Assembly (NCBI RefSeq): GCF_012922555.1
Contig: NZ_WIPK01000004.1
Coordinates: 124,001-188,000 of the forward strand
Source of the DNA: Paraclostridium dentum
GTDB taxonomy: Bacteria; Bacillota; Clostridia; Peptostreptococcales; Peptostreptococcaceae
Reading direction: 5' to 3'
DNA: 64,000 nucleotides
Below the pieces are notes generated by a model. The model worked only from the letters and a program-made list of their open reading frames with translations, was not told the DNA's origin and did not search any database. A program made the translations under genes and the position numbers. Positions 41,477-50,550 of the stretch are shown here, piece by piece; the stretch's first letter is position 1, and each line of letters starts with the position of its first letter.

Positions 41477-42709
41477 TCAATTATTTTTTAGCTTTTTCGG
41501 TAAAGTTATATTAAATTCTGTGCCCTCATTTAGTTTAGAATAAACTTTTATATTTCCTTTTAAACTCTTTACAATCATATTTGCAATACTAAGACCTATT
41601 CCCGATCCATCAATTCCACTTTCTCTTACAGCATCACTTCTAAAGAATCTATCAAAAACTAAATTTATATCTTTTTCATCAATTCCTATTCCACTATCTC
41701 TTATAGATATGATGCATATATTTTCTTTATTGTTTACACTTATATTTATATTGTCACCTTCATTTGTATATTTAAATGCATTATCAATAAAAATTATTAA
41801 TAACTGTCTTAACTTGCATTTATCACTTACTATAAAAGGATTATTTCCATTAAAACTGTAACTAAATTTCTTTTCGTGTATATCTGAAATTTCCATATAG
41901 TCATTACTTATATTTTTTATTAATTCATATACATCAAATTCCTCTAGATTCAATTTGGTTATACTTTCTTCTTTCGTTAAATCTAGTAAATCGTTTACCA
42001 TTTTTTTTAATCTTCTATTTTCTTTCATCGCATCTGCAATAGTTTCAATTTCATCACTTATAGAGTTTTCAGGATGTTTTAATAAACTTTCTAGTTTAGA
42101 TGAAATTATAGTTATAGGTGTTCTCAGTTCATGAGATGCATCTTGTATAAATTTCACTTGATTACTCCATGTTTTTTCAATTGGAACAAGCGCTTTTTTT
42201 GTTAAGTATAAAGCTATGAAATAAGTTGTTACTATAGCTAAAACTGTTCCTATAAAAAATATAACTAATAGTTTGTTTAGAAGTCCCATTTCAGAATCTA
42301 TATTTCTTATAATTTGAATTGTATATCCATTTACATTAAATTTAAGCTCTCTAAATGTATATGAATTATGTTTATAGGTATTAAACCCTAATCCATTACT
42401 GTTATTATATGGTATAGAATCTTTAAAATAACCATTTGGAGTAAAGAATTTCACCTTACTATCTTTGTATATATATACCATATTTTTAGGATCTAATAGT
42501 TTAGGCGTAGAATATAAATTATTTACATCCAGTTGCATTCCTATATATTCTAATTCTTCTTTTAAATGTGTATCTACATTATTATATGTTTGAACCTTAA
42601 AATAACTATATATACAAAGTGAAAATATTATTAAAAAGCTACCAACAACAGCTATATTTATTTTTATAAGGTTTTTTCTAGTGCTATATAAAATATCATT
42701 ATTTATCAT
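41477..42709 (-). CDS. Sensor histidine kinase
   Basis: A ~410-residue membrane kinase. Helix 1 is at about residues 15-36 and helix 2 at about 148-172, around a ~110-residue extracytoplasmic domain. The H-box is FIQDASHELRTPITIISS, with N-box IDNAFKYTN, DSGIGI and GSGIGLSIANMI. There is no clear HAMP domain. It overlaps the end of the response regulator gene by a few bases, so the pair is translationally coupled. Start is ATG at 42709 or the adjacent upstream TTG at 42712. The signal is unknown. Confidence 0.88.
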   Translation of the reverse strand: MINNDILYSTRKNLIKINIAVVGSFLIIFSLCIYSYFKVQTYNNVDTHLKEELEYIGMQLDVNNLYSTPKLLDPKNMVYIYKDSKVKFFTPNGYFKDSIPYNNSNGLGFNTYKHNSYTFRELKFNVNGYTIQIIRNIDSEMGLLNKLLVIFFIGTVLAIVTTYFIALYLTKKALVPIEKTWSNQVKFIQDASHELRTPITIISSKLESLLKHPENSISDEIETIADAMKENRRLKKMVNDLLDLTKEESITKLNLEEFDVYELIKNISNDYMEISDIHEKKFSYSFNGNNPFIVSDKCKLRQLLIIFIDNAFKYTNEGDNINISVNNKENICIISIRDSGIGIDEKDINLVFDRFFRSDAVRESGIDGSGIGLSIANMIVKSLKGNIKVYSKLNEGTEFNITLPKKLKNN

Positions 42710-43370
42710 CAAACATATACCCCACTCTTCGTTTTGTGATTATGTATTTATGATACCCATATTTACTTAGCTTTTTCCTAAGATTACTTATGTATACTTC
42801 TACTATATCTATAGTTGAATCACTTTCCATTCCCCAAATTCTATCAAAAATTTGCTCTTTTAACAATATCGTTCCTTTATTTAAAAGTAAATATTCTAAT
42901 AAATTGAATTGTTTATTTGGAATTTCTATCTCATTGTCATCTATAGTTACAATTTTTTTATTTAAATCAAGCTTCAAACCTTTAAATTCTAAAGTATTTT
43001 TACTATCAATTTTGCCTTTAGTTCTTAACATTGCATATATTCTAGCTACTAATTCTTCCATATAAAATGGTTTAGTTAGATAATCATTAGCACCTAACAT
43101 AAATGCTTTAACTTTATCATCTAAACTTTCTTTTGCTGTTAAAATTAAAACCAATACATCCTCATTTTCTTTACGTATTTTTTCTAATATCTGGATTCCA
43201 TCCATTCCAGGAAGCATTAAATCTAATACTACAAGATCATAAATATTTTGCTTTATAAGAAAATATGCATCTTCCCCATTACCTGTACACTCAACTTGAA
43301 AGTGATTTTCTAATTCTTTTTTAATACTTTTTAATAAACTTAAATTATCTTCTACCACAAGGATTTTCAT
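42699..43370 (-). CDS. OmpR/PhoB-family response regulator
   Basis: A 223-residue regulator with receiver motifs ILVVEDN, VVLDLMLPGMDG, LILTAKES and DYLTKPF, and a winged helix ending STIDIVEVYISNLRKKLSKYG. The frame is open to 43439, but ATG at 43370 follows TGGAGGAAAA and gives the standard N-terminus. It is the first gene of a two-gene operon with the sensor kinase. Nothing nearby marks its target. Confidence 0.9.
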   Translation of the reverse strand: MKILVVEDNLSLLKSIKKELENHFQVECTGNGEDAYFLIKQNIYDLVVLDLMLPGMDGIQILEKIRKENEDVLVLILTAKESLDDKVKAFMLGANDYLTKPFYMEELVARIYAMLRTKGKIDSKNTLEFKGLKLDLNKKIVTIDDNEIEIPNKQFNLLEYLLLNKGTILLKEQIFDRIWGMESDSTIDIVEVYISNLRKKLSKYGYHKYIITKRRVGYMFDDK

Positions 43371-43440
43371 AATTTTTCCTCCATAATATTTATATGTATA
43401 TATTATTATAAAGAATAGATTTTTTCTATATTTAAACATA

Positions 43441-43492
43441 TAAAATAAAAGTGTTATCTAAAATATTTTAGATAACACTTTTATTTTAAACC
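43441..43492. terminator. Terminator of the bioY operon
   Basis: AAAATAAAAGTGTTATCTAAA and its complement form a ~20-bp stem with T tract just beyond the last gene of the operon. Confidence 0.85.
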
Positions 43493-43782
43493 ATATATTC
43501 TTTAAGATAAACACTTGAAAATTCAATAATTTCCTTATGAATAATATTTAATTCATGAAGCTCTCCATTTTTCAAATTATATACTCTATTAGATATTTCA
43601 TATAGTAAGCTAAAGAAATTTTCACATTCTATATCTCCTAGATTATCTATTTTTTCACTTATATCATTAGGTATATTTAATTCATCACTTTCTATACCAT
43701 AAATTGATTCATTTTTTATATCTTCAATCATAGCCATAACAATAGTTATTATTTCATTTGTATTAAATGTATTACTTACCAT
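43486..43782 (-). CDS. Small protein of unknown function in the bioY operon
   Basis: A 98-residue acidic, largely helical protein (NEIITIVMAMIEDIKNES, ISEKIDNLGDIECENFFSLLYEISNRVYNL) without signal peptide or membrane helix. It overlaps the end of the DUF1284 gene by 11 nt, which shows translational coupling and supports it as a real gene. I do not recognise a family. Being third in an operon with bioY and the DUF1284 gene gives it no clear role. Confidence 0.65.
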   Translation of the reverse strand: MVSNTFNTNEIITIVMAMIEDIKNESIYGIESDELNIPNDISEKIDNLGDIECENFFSLLYEISNRVYNLKNGELHELNIIHKEIIEFSSVYLKEYMV

Positions 43783-44191
43783 TTACTAAAAGTTCTCCTT
43801 TTGATTTTAATAGTATAAGTTCTTTACAGTTTGTCTTTTTATACCAACTACAGCTTTTGCAAACTTCTTCTATTATATATTCACTTATATTATTATATAT
43901 CAAATTTTCGATTTTTTCATATTTATATATGCCTTCTTCTATATTGAAATAATTCATTATCTTTTTATCCATTTCAATTACTTCTTTATCTGTAGTACAA
44001 AACTTATAATCTATATTATTAGGACATTTATAACATACACTATCTAAGCTAGCAGTAATTTTTATATCTTGATTTTTAGATTTATTTAAACTTAAAATAA
44101 TATCTGTCATATTATCAGTAAAGTCTTTACTGTAACCTCTTCCTATAAAAGCTTTCATGCAAAAAAGATGGTGAGGCCTGATTTCTAGCAT
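43772..44191 (-). CDS. DUF1284-family cysteine-rich protein
   Basis: A 139-residue protein beginning MLEIRPHHLFCMKAF, the hallmark of DUF1284. Cysteines occur as CYKCPNNIDYKFC and VCKSCSWYKKTNC, suggesting a metal or Fe-S site. Its start overlaps the bioY stop codon, so it is made together with the biotin transporter. DUF1284 proteins are thought to bind iron-sulfur clusters but have no known reaction; a link to biotin metabolism is suggested only by this operon. Confidence 0.85.
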   Translation of the reverse strand: MLEIRPHHLFCMKAFIGRGYSKDFTDNMTDIILSLNKSKNQDIKITASLDSVCYKCPNNIDYKFCTTDKEVIEMDKKIMNYFNIEEGIYKYEKIENLIYNNISEYIIEEVCKSCSWYKKTNCKELILLKSKGELLVNGK

Positions 44192-44727
44192 AAAAATGCC
44201 TCTTTTTTAATTCTTCTTTTTACATTAATTCCAATAGTAGTAGCTAGTGCTACTTTAAATAAGTCTACTACTATAAAAGGTGCTACACACACCATAAATC
44301 CTTCAATAAATCCAACTCCAGCTACAAATGAATACCATAATGTTCCTATGGTATAATTTATCATAAGAGATATAATCATAGCTATCATTATAGGTAATAT
44401 AGTGTCATATTTATCGCTTACATATCCTATTAATAATGCCATTAATGGAAAAGCCATTATAAACCCACCTGTATATCCAAATAATATACCAGCTCCTCCG
44501 CTCATTTGTGCAAATACGGGCATTCCTATGGCTCCCAATAATATATATATAACCTGAGTTACAAATCCTTTTTTTGCCCCAAGTATTACTCCGCTTATTG
44601 TTACTGCAAATACTTGCATAGTAAGTGGAACTGTTGAAAATGGAAGGGGTATTGCAATTTGAGCTAAAATAGCTGTTATACTTGCAAACATGGCACAAAT
44701 TATTAATTCTTTAGTGTTTAGTTTCAT
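44185..44727 (-). CDS. bioY: Biotin transporter BioY
   Basis: A 180-residue membrane protein with six helices, the S (substrate-binding) component of the biotin ECF transporter. It has the BioY landmarks ITAILAQIAIPLPFSTVPLTMQ, LGAIGMPVFA, and SGGAGILFGYTGGFIMAFPLMA. ATG follows AAGGAGGATAT. A -35/-10 promoter with a BirA-type operator covering the start site lies upstream, so it should be shut off by biotin-loaded BirA. The next genes upstream encode a biotin-dependent decarboxylase, a clear use for the vitamin. Confidence 0.93.
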   Translation of the reverse strand: MKLNTKELIICAMFASITAILAQIAIPLPFSTVPLTMQVFAVTISGVILGAKKGFVTQVIYILLGAIGMPVFAQMSGGAGILFGYTGGFIMAFPLMALLIGYVSDKYDTILPIMIAMIISLMINYTIGTLWYSFVAGVGFIEGFMVCVAPFIVVDLFKVALATTIGINVKRRIKKEAFLC

Positions 44728-44740
44728 ATATCCTCCTTAT

Positions 44741-44770
44741 TAGTTAACCATATAAATTAAATAGTTTACA
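44741..44770. promoter_or_regulatory. BirA-type biotin operator
   Basis: On the minus strand, TGTAAACTA and GGTTAACTA are separated by 12 nt, matching the TGTTAACC / GGTTAACA half-sites of Firmicute BirA operators. The site covers roughly +1 to +28 of the predicted bioY transcript. Confidence 0.7.
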
Positions 44771-44775
44771 TTTTT

Positions 44776-44805
44776 ATTGTACATAGATTAAAACCTTTTT
44801 GTCAA
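44776..44805 (-). promoter_or_regulatory. Sigma-A promoter of the bioY operon
   Basis: Perfect -35 TTGACA (44800-44805), an 18-bp spacer and -10 TACAAT (44776-44781). Confidence 0.8.
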
Positions 44806-44837
44806 CTATTTAAATTTTCAAGTTAACGATAACTAAA

Positions 44838-44912
44838 GCTAAAAAGCTATTTCAATATAAGAAGCTCTAAAGCTAGAACTCATATCTTATATCAAAATAG
44901 CTTTTATTTTTA
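44838..44912 (-). terminator. Terminator of the oad operon
   Basis: AAAAGCTATTT...ATATAAGA pairs with TCTTATAT...AAATAGCTTTT to form a long, partly interrupted hairpin with a T tract, directly after oadB. Confidence 0.8.
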
Positions 44913-46046
44913 TTATTTAACAAATAGTTGTAATAAAACTCCTGCTGCTACAGCTGATCCTATAACACCTGCAACATTAGGTCCCATTGCATGCATAAGT
45001 AAGAAGTTTGAAGGATTTTCTTTTTGACCAACCTTTTGAACAACTCTTGCTGCCATAGGAACTGCTGAAACTCCTGCTGCTCCTATCATTGGATTAACCT
45101 TTCCGCCGCTTACTTTGTACATTATTTTACCAAATAAAACTCCTGCTGCTGTTCCTACTGCAAATGCTACAAGTCCCATAGCAGTTATTCCTAACGTTTG
45201 TGAAGTTAAAAATGTCTCTGCATTTGCTGTCGCTCCAACAGTTAATCCTAATATTATAGTTATTATGTATAGCATAGGACCTGTTGCAGTTTCAACTAAC
45301 TTTGGAACCACTCCACTTTCCTTTATTAAGTTTCCAAACATAAGCATTCCTATAAGAGGTGCCGCTGTTGGCAATAACCCTATAACTAATATCATTATAA
45401 CTATTGGGAATATTATTTTCTCTGTCTTTGAAACAGGTCTTAATTGCTCCATTTTTACCATACGTTCTTCTTTAGTAGTCAGAGCTTTTATTATTGGAGG
45501 TTGTATAACTGGAACTAGTGCCATATAAGAATATGCTGCAAGAGCTATAGTTCCTAATAGATGTGGCGCTAATTTTCCTGTTAAATATATCGCTGTTGGA
45601 CCATCTGCTCCCCCAATTATACCTATAGATGCCGATTCTGGACCTGTAAATCCTAATAGTATAGCTCCCATAAATGCAAAGAATACACCAAATTGAGCCG
45701 CTGCTCCTAGTAAAAGTGTTTTAGGATTTGCAATTATCGGACCAAAATCTGTACTTGCACCTATGCATAAAAATATTAGAGGTGGATAAATTCCTAATTT
45801 TGTTCCTTGATATAAGTAATATAAAAGTCCTCCATTTTCCGAATCGGTAGCTGCTTTCATTAAGTCAACTCCTGGCATATTAGCAAGAAGCATACCTATA
45901 GATATAGGTATTAAAAGATATGGTTCATACCCCTTTGCTATAGCTAAGTATAAAAATACACATGCTATTAAAATCATTATTATTTGTCTATAATCTACTA
46001 TTGCAAATCCAGTGTTTGCAAAGAAAGTCTGTAACATTTCTAACAC
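44913..46046 (-). CDS. oadB: Na+-translocating decarboxylase subunit beta
   Basis: A 377-residue protein with about nine to eleven membrane helices. It carries GGADGPTAIYLTGKLAPHLLG, the region with the Asp that carries Na+ and the carboxybiotin-derived proton, and the end motif GPNVAGVIGSAVAAGVLL. It is the OadB/GcdB/MmdB subunit, which decarboxylates carboxybiotin and pumps Na+ out. It is the last gene of the oad operon. Given the citrate lyase genes nearby, the substrate is most likely oxaloacetate; a methylmalonyl-CoA enzyme is less likely because no mmdA-type gene is present. Confidence 0.92.
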   Translation of the reverse strand: MLEMLQTFFANTGFAIVDYRQIIMILIACVFLYLAIAKGYEPYLLIPISIGMLLANMPGVDLMKAATDSENGGLLYYLYQGTKLGIYPPLIFLCIGASTDFGPIIANPKTLLLGAAAQFGVFFAFMGAILLGFTGPESASIGIIGGADGPTAIYLTGKLAPHLLGTIALAAYSYMALVPVIQPPIIKALTTKEERMVKMEQLRPVSKTEKIIFPIVIMILVIGLLPTAAPLIGMLMFGNLIKESGVVPKLVETATGPMLYIITIILGLTVGATANAETFLTSQTLGITAMGLVAFAVGTAAGVLFGKIMYKVSGGKVNPMIGAAGVSAVPMAARVVQKVGQKENPSNFLLMHAMGPNVAGVIGSAVAAGVLLQLFVK

Positions 46047-46072
46047 AGTAACGCCCCCTATTTTCTATACGA

Positions 46073-46429
46073 TTATCCTATTTGTACTAAGCTATCCCCA
46101 AGATTTACATTTTGCCCTTTTTCAACATCAACAGAAATAACTGTTCCATCTATTGGAGCTACTATTTCATTTTCCATTTTCATAGCTTCAAGTATAGCTA
46201 TAACTTGGCCTTTCTTTACTTTGTCCCCATTACTAACCATTATATTTACTATAGTTCCTGGCATTGGAGCATCTATAGCTTCTTCTGAACCTGCAACTTG
46301 AACTTCCTTCTTAGGTTGTGGTGCTTTCTCTTGGATTGTAGGCTGTGGTCTTTCTCCTTTTTTTACTTCTTCAATTTCAACTTCATAAACTTTTCCATTT
46401 AATGTTATGTGATATGTTTTAGCGCTCAT
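46073..46429 (-). CDS. Biotin carrier protein of the Na+-pumping decarboxylase
   Basis: A 118-residue protein with an N-terminal strand region, a Pro/Gln/Lys-rich linker (~25-48) and a biotinyl domain with the attachment site EAMKMENEI. This separate carrier corresponds to the C-terminal domain of OadA in enterobacteria and to GcdC/MmdC elsewhere. Biotin on its Lys carries CO2 from the carboxyltransferase (oadA) to the membrane subunit (oadB). It lies between oadG and oadB. Confidence 0.93.
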   Translation of the reverse strand: MSAKTYHITLNGKVYEVEIEEVKKGERPQPTIQEKAPQPKKEVQVAGSEEAIDAPMPGTIVNIMVSNGDKVKKGQVIAILEAMKMENEIVAPIDGTVISVDVEKGQNVNLGDSLVQIG

Positions 46430-46465
46430 TTTTATCTCTCCCTTAAAAATTCATTATTATAGCTA

Positions 46466-46762
46466 TTATTTTATTCTTGTTATTCTCTTTACATGAAGAT
46501 TAGGATTTATTTTTCCTTCACCTGCCATTATAGATGCTGCAAGTGCAACTACTACTCTATCTTCTTCATCATCTTCATCAAAAGCTATTTGTTCTTTTTC
46601 TACTTCTTTTTTAATAACTGTTTTTACTTGTGGTTTTGCTTTAAATATATATTTAAACGAAGACAATACAAGAGATATCAATATTAAAGTTAAAAATACT
46701 ATAGTCATACTAGATATAGTTATATTGATAGCTTCCATTATACTTATTTCATTACCAAACAT
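46466..46762 (-). CDS. oadG: OadG-family decarboxylase subunit gamma
   Basis: A 98-residue protein with one N-terminal membrane helix (TISSMTIVFLTLILISLVLSS) and a cytoplasmic tail (VEKEQIAFDEDDEEDRVVVALAASIMAG), the layout of OadG, which anchors the complex and helps assembly. ATG follows GGGTGAT. It is second in the oad operon, 17 nt after oadA. Confidence 0.88.
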   Translation of the reverse strand: MFGNEISIMEAINITISSMTIVFLTLILISLVLSSFKYIFKAKPQVKTVIKKEVEKEQIAFDEDDEEDRVVVALAASIMAGEGKINPNLHVKRITRIK

Positions 46763-46779
46763 TAATTATCACCCATTTT

Positions 46780-48180
46780 CTACATAGTTACTGTTATATA
46801 GTGAATTTTATTTTCTTCACTTAACTCTTCTTCTTTTTTTGGATTGTATTTATTTTCTAAGAAATTCGGTGCTACTTGTGGGAATAATGCATATGTTAAT
46901 ACATCTTCATCACACTTAGCTAATTTCCCAGCTTCAGACTTTATCTTTTCAAATTCTGGTTCTAAAAGATCTGCCGGTCTTATAGTTATAACTTCTTCTT
47001 CACCTATTATTTTTTTCTTAATATCTTTATCTATAGGTGCTGGAGCTTTTCCATATTGTCCTTTTACATAATCTTTTATTTCTTTTGGAACTAGTTTATA
47101 TCTCTCTCCAGTTAATACATTGAATAAAGCTTGAGTTCCTACCATTTGACTCATAGGTGTAACTAATGGAGGGTATCCAAGGTCTGCTCTAACTCTTGGA
47201 ACTTCTTTTAATACATCTTCGTATTTTTCAGTTGCATTTTGTTGCTTTAACTGAGAAAGTAAATTAGAAAGCATTCCGCCTGGAACCTTATAATTTAAAG
47301 TTTGAGGCTCTGTCAATAACACTTTTGGATTTAAAGTACCTTGTTCCATATATTTATCTCTTATAGGTTTAAAGTATTCTGCAACTTCTAGTAAAGCTTC
47401 CATATTTAATCCTGGATTTCTTTCCATTTCACTAAATGTTACAGCTAAGGATTCTGTTGGAGGTTGAGATGTTCCTCCCGAAAATGGAGATATTGCGGTA
47501 TCTATTATATCTACTCCAGCTTCAACAGCTTTCATATATATCATATCCGCTATCCCACTAGTACAATGCGTATGTAATTCTATTGGCAGGTTACTTATAG
47601 ATTTCATCTTTTTGACTAGCTCATAAGCGTTATACGGAGTTAAAACTCCAGCCATATCTTTTATACATATAGAATCCGCCCCCATAGATTCCATGTCCTT
47701 TAAAAGACCTAAGTAATACTCTGTTGTATGAACATCACTTGTAGTGTACGAAATTGCACACTGGCAATGCCCACCATATTTTTTGATAGCTTTCACAGAT
47801 GCTTCGATATTTCTAACATCATTTAACGCATCAAATACTCTTATTATATCGATACCGTTTTCCAGCGAAAGTTTAATAAATTTATCAACTAGGTCATCTG
47901 CATAGTTTCTATATCCAAGAAGATTTTGTCCTCTTAAAAGCATTTGTAATTTAGTATTTTTTACTATTTTTCTTATTTCCCTTAATCTTTCCCATGGGTC
48001 TTCGTTTAGAAAACGTATGCATGCATCAAACGTTGCTCCACCCCAAACTTCCATAGAGTGATATCCTACCTTGTCCATAGTTTCTAATATAGGTAGTATT
48101 TCTTCTGTGGTTAACCTTGTAGCAATTAAAGACTGATGCCCATCCCTTAATGCTGTTTCAGTTATTTTTAACTGATTCAC
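46780..48180 (-). CDS. oadA: Oxaloacetate decarboxylase carboxyltransferase subunit alpha
   Basis: A 466-residue TIM-barrel carboxyltransferase with ITETALRDGHQSLIATR (metal site Asp), LLRGQNLLGYRNY, CIKDMAGVLTP (the carboxylated-Lys region) and ELHTHCTSG (metal His). The C-terminal half has the conserved post-barrel domain (VPGGMLSNLLSQLKQ, VTPMSQMVGTQA). It lacks the biotinyl domain, which is a separate gene here. It transfers CO2 from oxaloacetate to biotin, leaving pyruvate. It is the first gene of oadA-oadG-carrier-oadB; a plain carboxyltransferase such as the 5S subunit or pyruvate carboxylase PYC-B is excluded by the operon. Confidence 0.92.
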   Translation of the reverse strand: MNQLKITETALRDGHQSLIATRLTTEEILPILETMDKVGYHSMEVWGGATFDACIRFLNEDPWERLREIRKIVKNTKLQMLLRGQNLLGYRNYADDLVDKFIKLSLENGIDIIRVFDALNDVRNIEASVKAIKKYGGHCQCAISYTTSDVHTTEYYLGLLKDMESMGADSICIKDMAGVLTPYNAYELVKKMKSISNLPIELHTHCTSGIADMIYMKAVEAGVDIIDTAISPFSGGTSQPPTESLAVTFSEMERNPGLNMEALLEVAEYFKPIRDKYMEQGTLNPKVLLTEPQTLNYKVPGGMLSNLLSQLKQQNATEKYEDVLKEVPRVRADLGYPPLVTPMSQMVGTQALFNVLTGERYKLVPKEIKDYVKGQYGKAPAPIDKDIKKKIIGEEEVITIRPADLLEPEFEKIKSEAGKLAKCDEDVLTYALFPQVAPNFLENKYNPKKEEELSEENKIHYITVTM

Positions 48181-48486
48181 TATATCCTCACACTCCTAAT
48201 TTTATAAATATATACCCAATTTAAAATTTTACCTCAATTACATTATATATTGTTTCGTTTAATTTCTAAAGCCTTTTTAAGTTTTTTCATTGTTTTTTTA
48301 GTGTGTTTTTTAAATAATTAATCATTTTATTAAGCTTTTATCTTATTTAAATTATTTTTGTATAGTAGTAAAATAATCTTATTTTTTGTCTATTTTTGTT
48401 TATTAAGTATTGGTATTTTTGTTTTTTTAAGTTAAAATTTAAAATATAGAAAACATTTTCACACTTTAATTTGAAAGGTAGAACTT
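48181..48486. other. 306-bp divergent intergenic region between oadA and gntR
   Basis: The region is very T-rich on the plus strand and holds no gene. A weak promoter for oadA is possible on the minus strand (TTGAGG, 17 bp, TATATA). I find no copy of the TTGTATACAA palindrome seen upstream of citD and the outer transporter gene. Confidence 0.4.
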
Positions 48487-49164
48487 ATGCATAACTGGAT
48501 TGATGAACTCGTAAGCAATACAGACTTCTCTCAGAACAAACCTTTAAGGGACGTTGTCTATGAAAGTTTAAGAACAACAATAATAAGCGGTAAAATACCA
48601 GTTGGTGAACGTATCATTGAAAAAGAATACGCTGATAAACTAAAAATTAGTAGAACTCCAATACGTGAAGCCTTAAAGAAACTGCAATCAGAAGAACTTG
48701 TTGAATATATCCCAAAGTATGGAGTAGTTGTAAAAACCGTCACTAAAGATGATGCTTTAGAGGTCTATAAAATAAGAGAGGCCTTAGAAATTTTAATTAT
48801 TAATAACACTATAGATAATATTACTGAAGATGAAATATGTCAAATAAAAATTTTGCTGGATTTAACAGAAGCAAAAAATTCTGAAGGAAAATTAGATGAA
48901 GTTCAAAATTTATTTAAAGAGTTTAATACTTCTATATATAAGGCTAGTAAAATGAATAGACTTCCTTTAATGATATCTCAAATAAATGATTATTTACATC
49001 ATTTTAGAAATATTTCAATACTAGATGAAAATAGAAGAAAAAATGCAATTTTTGAGCATCGAAAAATTTTAGAAGCTATTATAAATAGAGATAGAGATTT
49101 AGCTGAGAAATTTATAAAAAAACATTTAAAAGATTCATTATCTATAGTTTTAAAAGAAATATAG
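48487..49164 (+). CDS. GntR-family regulator, FCD type
   Basis: A 225-residue regulator. The winged helix contains YESLRTTIISGKIPVGERIIEKEYADKLKISRTPIREALKKLQSEELVEY, and the C-terminal helical FCD domain runs from about residue 80 (YKIREALEILIINNTI...) to the C-terminal HRKILEAIINRD helix with the usual metal-ligand His. It is divergent from the oad operon and convergent with citXG, so it probably regulates oxaloacetate or citrate metabolism. It is related to, but distinct from, the second GntR gene at 58.2 kb. Confidence 0.88.
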   Translation: MHNWIDELVSNTDFSQNKPLRDVVYESLRTTIISGKIPVGERIIEKEYADKLKISRTPIREALKKLQSEELVEYIPKYGVVVKTVTKDDALEVYKIREALEILIINNTIDNITEDEICQIKILLDLTEAKNSEGKLDEVQNLFKEFNTSIYKASKMNRLPLMISQINDYLHHFRNISILDENRRKNAIFEHRKILEAIINRDRDLAEKFIKKHLKDSLSIVLKEI

Positions 49165-49195
49165 GGTGTTTGCTTAATCACCCTATATTTTATAA
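49161..49195. terminator. Bidirectional terminator
   Basis: ATATAGGGTG and CACCCTATAT form the stem between the gntR gene and the convergent end of the citrate operon. Confidence 0.8.
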
Positions 49196-50550
49196 AATAT
49201 ATCGTAAACTTCACCTAGAAAAATGACTATTGCTAACAAATCCGCACTTCCTCCAGGACTTATACGCTTATCTATGTATTCTGCTTCCAATTTGAACGCT
49301 AGTTTTTTTCCCTCATCAGTACTCATTCCTCCTGACTGTAATAAATTTTTACAATCTTTGTGTACTTTTTTCAGTGTTTCTATATCATGTCTATACAGAA
49401 TAGTACTATCTTCTACTTCACTCATTAATATTAATAGTGTATGTGAATAGAGGTCGTTTCCCTTTAAATTTAGTGTTTTATATTCAATTAATATTTTATT
49501 AAATATAAAATCTAATCCATCACTAACTTGCCCTCTTATCCCTGTGAATCCATATTTTTGATATAACTTTTCTCCATGGCTCAACTGATTTTTTTTGTCT
49601 AAATTTTTAAAATCATCTAATATATTTTTAACCATATTTTTTATGATTTTTTGTATATTTTCAAATAGCTTCTCATCATATATATTCTTTGATACACTAG
49701 CTATTACTATTCCCATTAGAAATATCATACCTTTATGGGTATTTATCTCTTTTGTAGCCTTAAACATTTCCTCTTCTGCTTTTTGACCTATTTTCCTTAT
49801 TTGTTTAAATATATTTTCTTCACTATTATATGAATATCCATGTTCAGCCATTTTTTTTAAATACGGTACGATTGCAAATCCACTATCTAAAAAAGTATAA
49901 TAATCCATATCATTATGTGACCCACTACTTATAGGCGACACTAATCCAAATGATGGATATGTTGACACCTCCGAAATTATAGATTTTAAAGCTAAATTAG
50001 ATAATTTTGACGATATAAAGTCTCTTTTTTTTAAATACTTTATGTACTCATTATATTTCTTTTCAAAATATGATTTTATTTCATTTATGCTATGACTTTG
50101 TTTTCTAGAACAAATATTTGCATCTAATTCACATAAAAAACATCTTCTATTTCCTTTGCCTAAATCTCTACGTGATATCGCGAAAACTTTTTCCCCATTA
50201 ATTTTATAAACATCTATATCAACACATCTACCTAAAATATGATTTTCTTCAATATCAATCATTAATCTCTTAGTACTAAAAAAGTCTAAATCAATTAAAA
50301 AGTGAGTTATATAACCCTCTAAATTTTTATATTTTTTCTTTAAAACTATCAGTTCGCCACATATTTCACTTATTTCATCACTTATTACACCTTGTATTTC
50401 ATCTGTTATAAAATTTGACTTTTCTAAACCAGGATAATTCACCCTGACAGTTACTAGTGTACATATGTTATGTTCTTGAAGTAACTGCTCTTGAAGTTGT
50501 ACTCGTTTTTCTCTATCTAGTAAAAATCTATCTATTTCGCTTAATTTCAT
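49183..50550 (-). CDS. citXG: CitX-CitG fusion: citrate lyase prosthetic-group synthesis and transfer
   Basis: A 455-residue fusion. Residues ~1-175 match CitX, the transferase that loads the prosthetic group onto CitD (GRCVDIDVYKINGE, SRRDLGKGNRRCFLCELDANICSRKQSHS). Residues ~190-455 match CitG, which makes triphosphoribosyl-dephospho-CoA from ATP and dephospho-CoA (SSGSHNDMDYYTFLDSGFAI, NTHKGMIFLMG, GGSADLLA). Such fusions occur in other bacteria. It is the last gene of the citrate cluster and its start lies inside the end of citC (23-nt overlap), so translation is coupled. Confidence 0.9.
   Translation of the reverse strand: MKLSEIDRFLLDREKRVQLQEQLLQEHNICTLVTVRVNYPGLEKSNFITDEIQGVISDEISEICGELIVLKKKYKNLEGYITHFLIDLDFFSTKRLMIDIEENHILGRCVDIDVYKINGEKVFAISRRDLGKGNRRCFLCELDANICSRKQSHSINEIKSYFEKKYNEYIKYLKKRDFISSKLSNLALKSIISEVSTYPSFGLVSPISSGSHNDMDYYTFLDSGFAIVPYLKKMAEHGYSYNSEENIFKQIRKIGQKAEEEMFKATKEINTHKGMIFLMGIVIASVSKNIYDEKLFENIQKIIKNMVKNILDDFKNLDKKNQLSHGEKLYQKYGFTGIRGQVSDGLDFIFNKILIEYKTLNLKGNDLYSHTLLILMSEVEDSTILYRHDIETLKKVHKDCKNLLQSGGMSTDEGKKLAFKLEAEYIDKRISPGGSADLLAIVIFLGEVYDIFYKI

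Noticed and set aside
46780-48180. Pyruvate carboxylase subunit B or methylmalonyl-CoA carboxyltransferase 5S
   Set aside because: The operon contains oadG, a biotin carrier and the Na+-pumping beta subunit, and lies by citrate lyase genes, which fits oxaloacetate decarboxylase.
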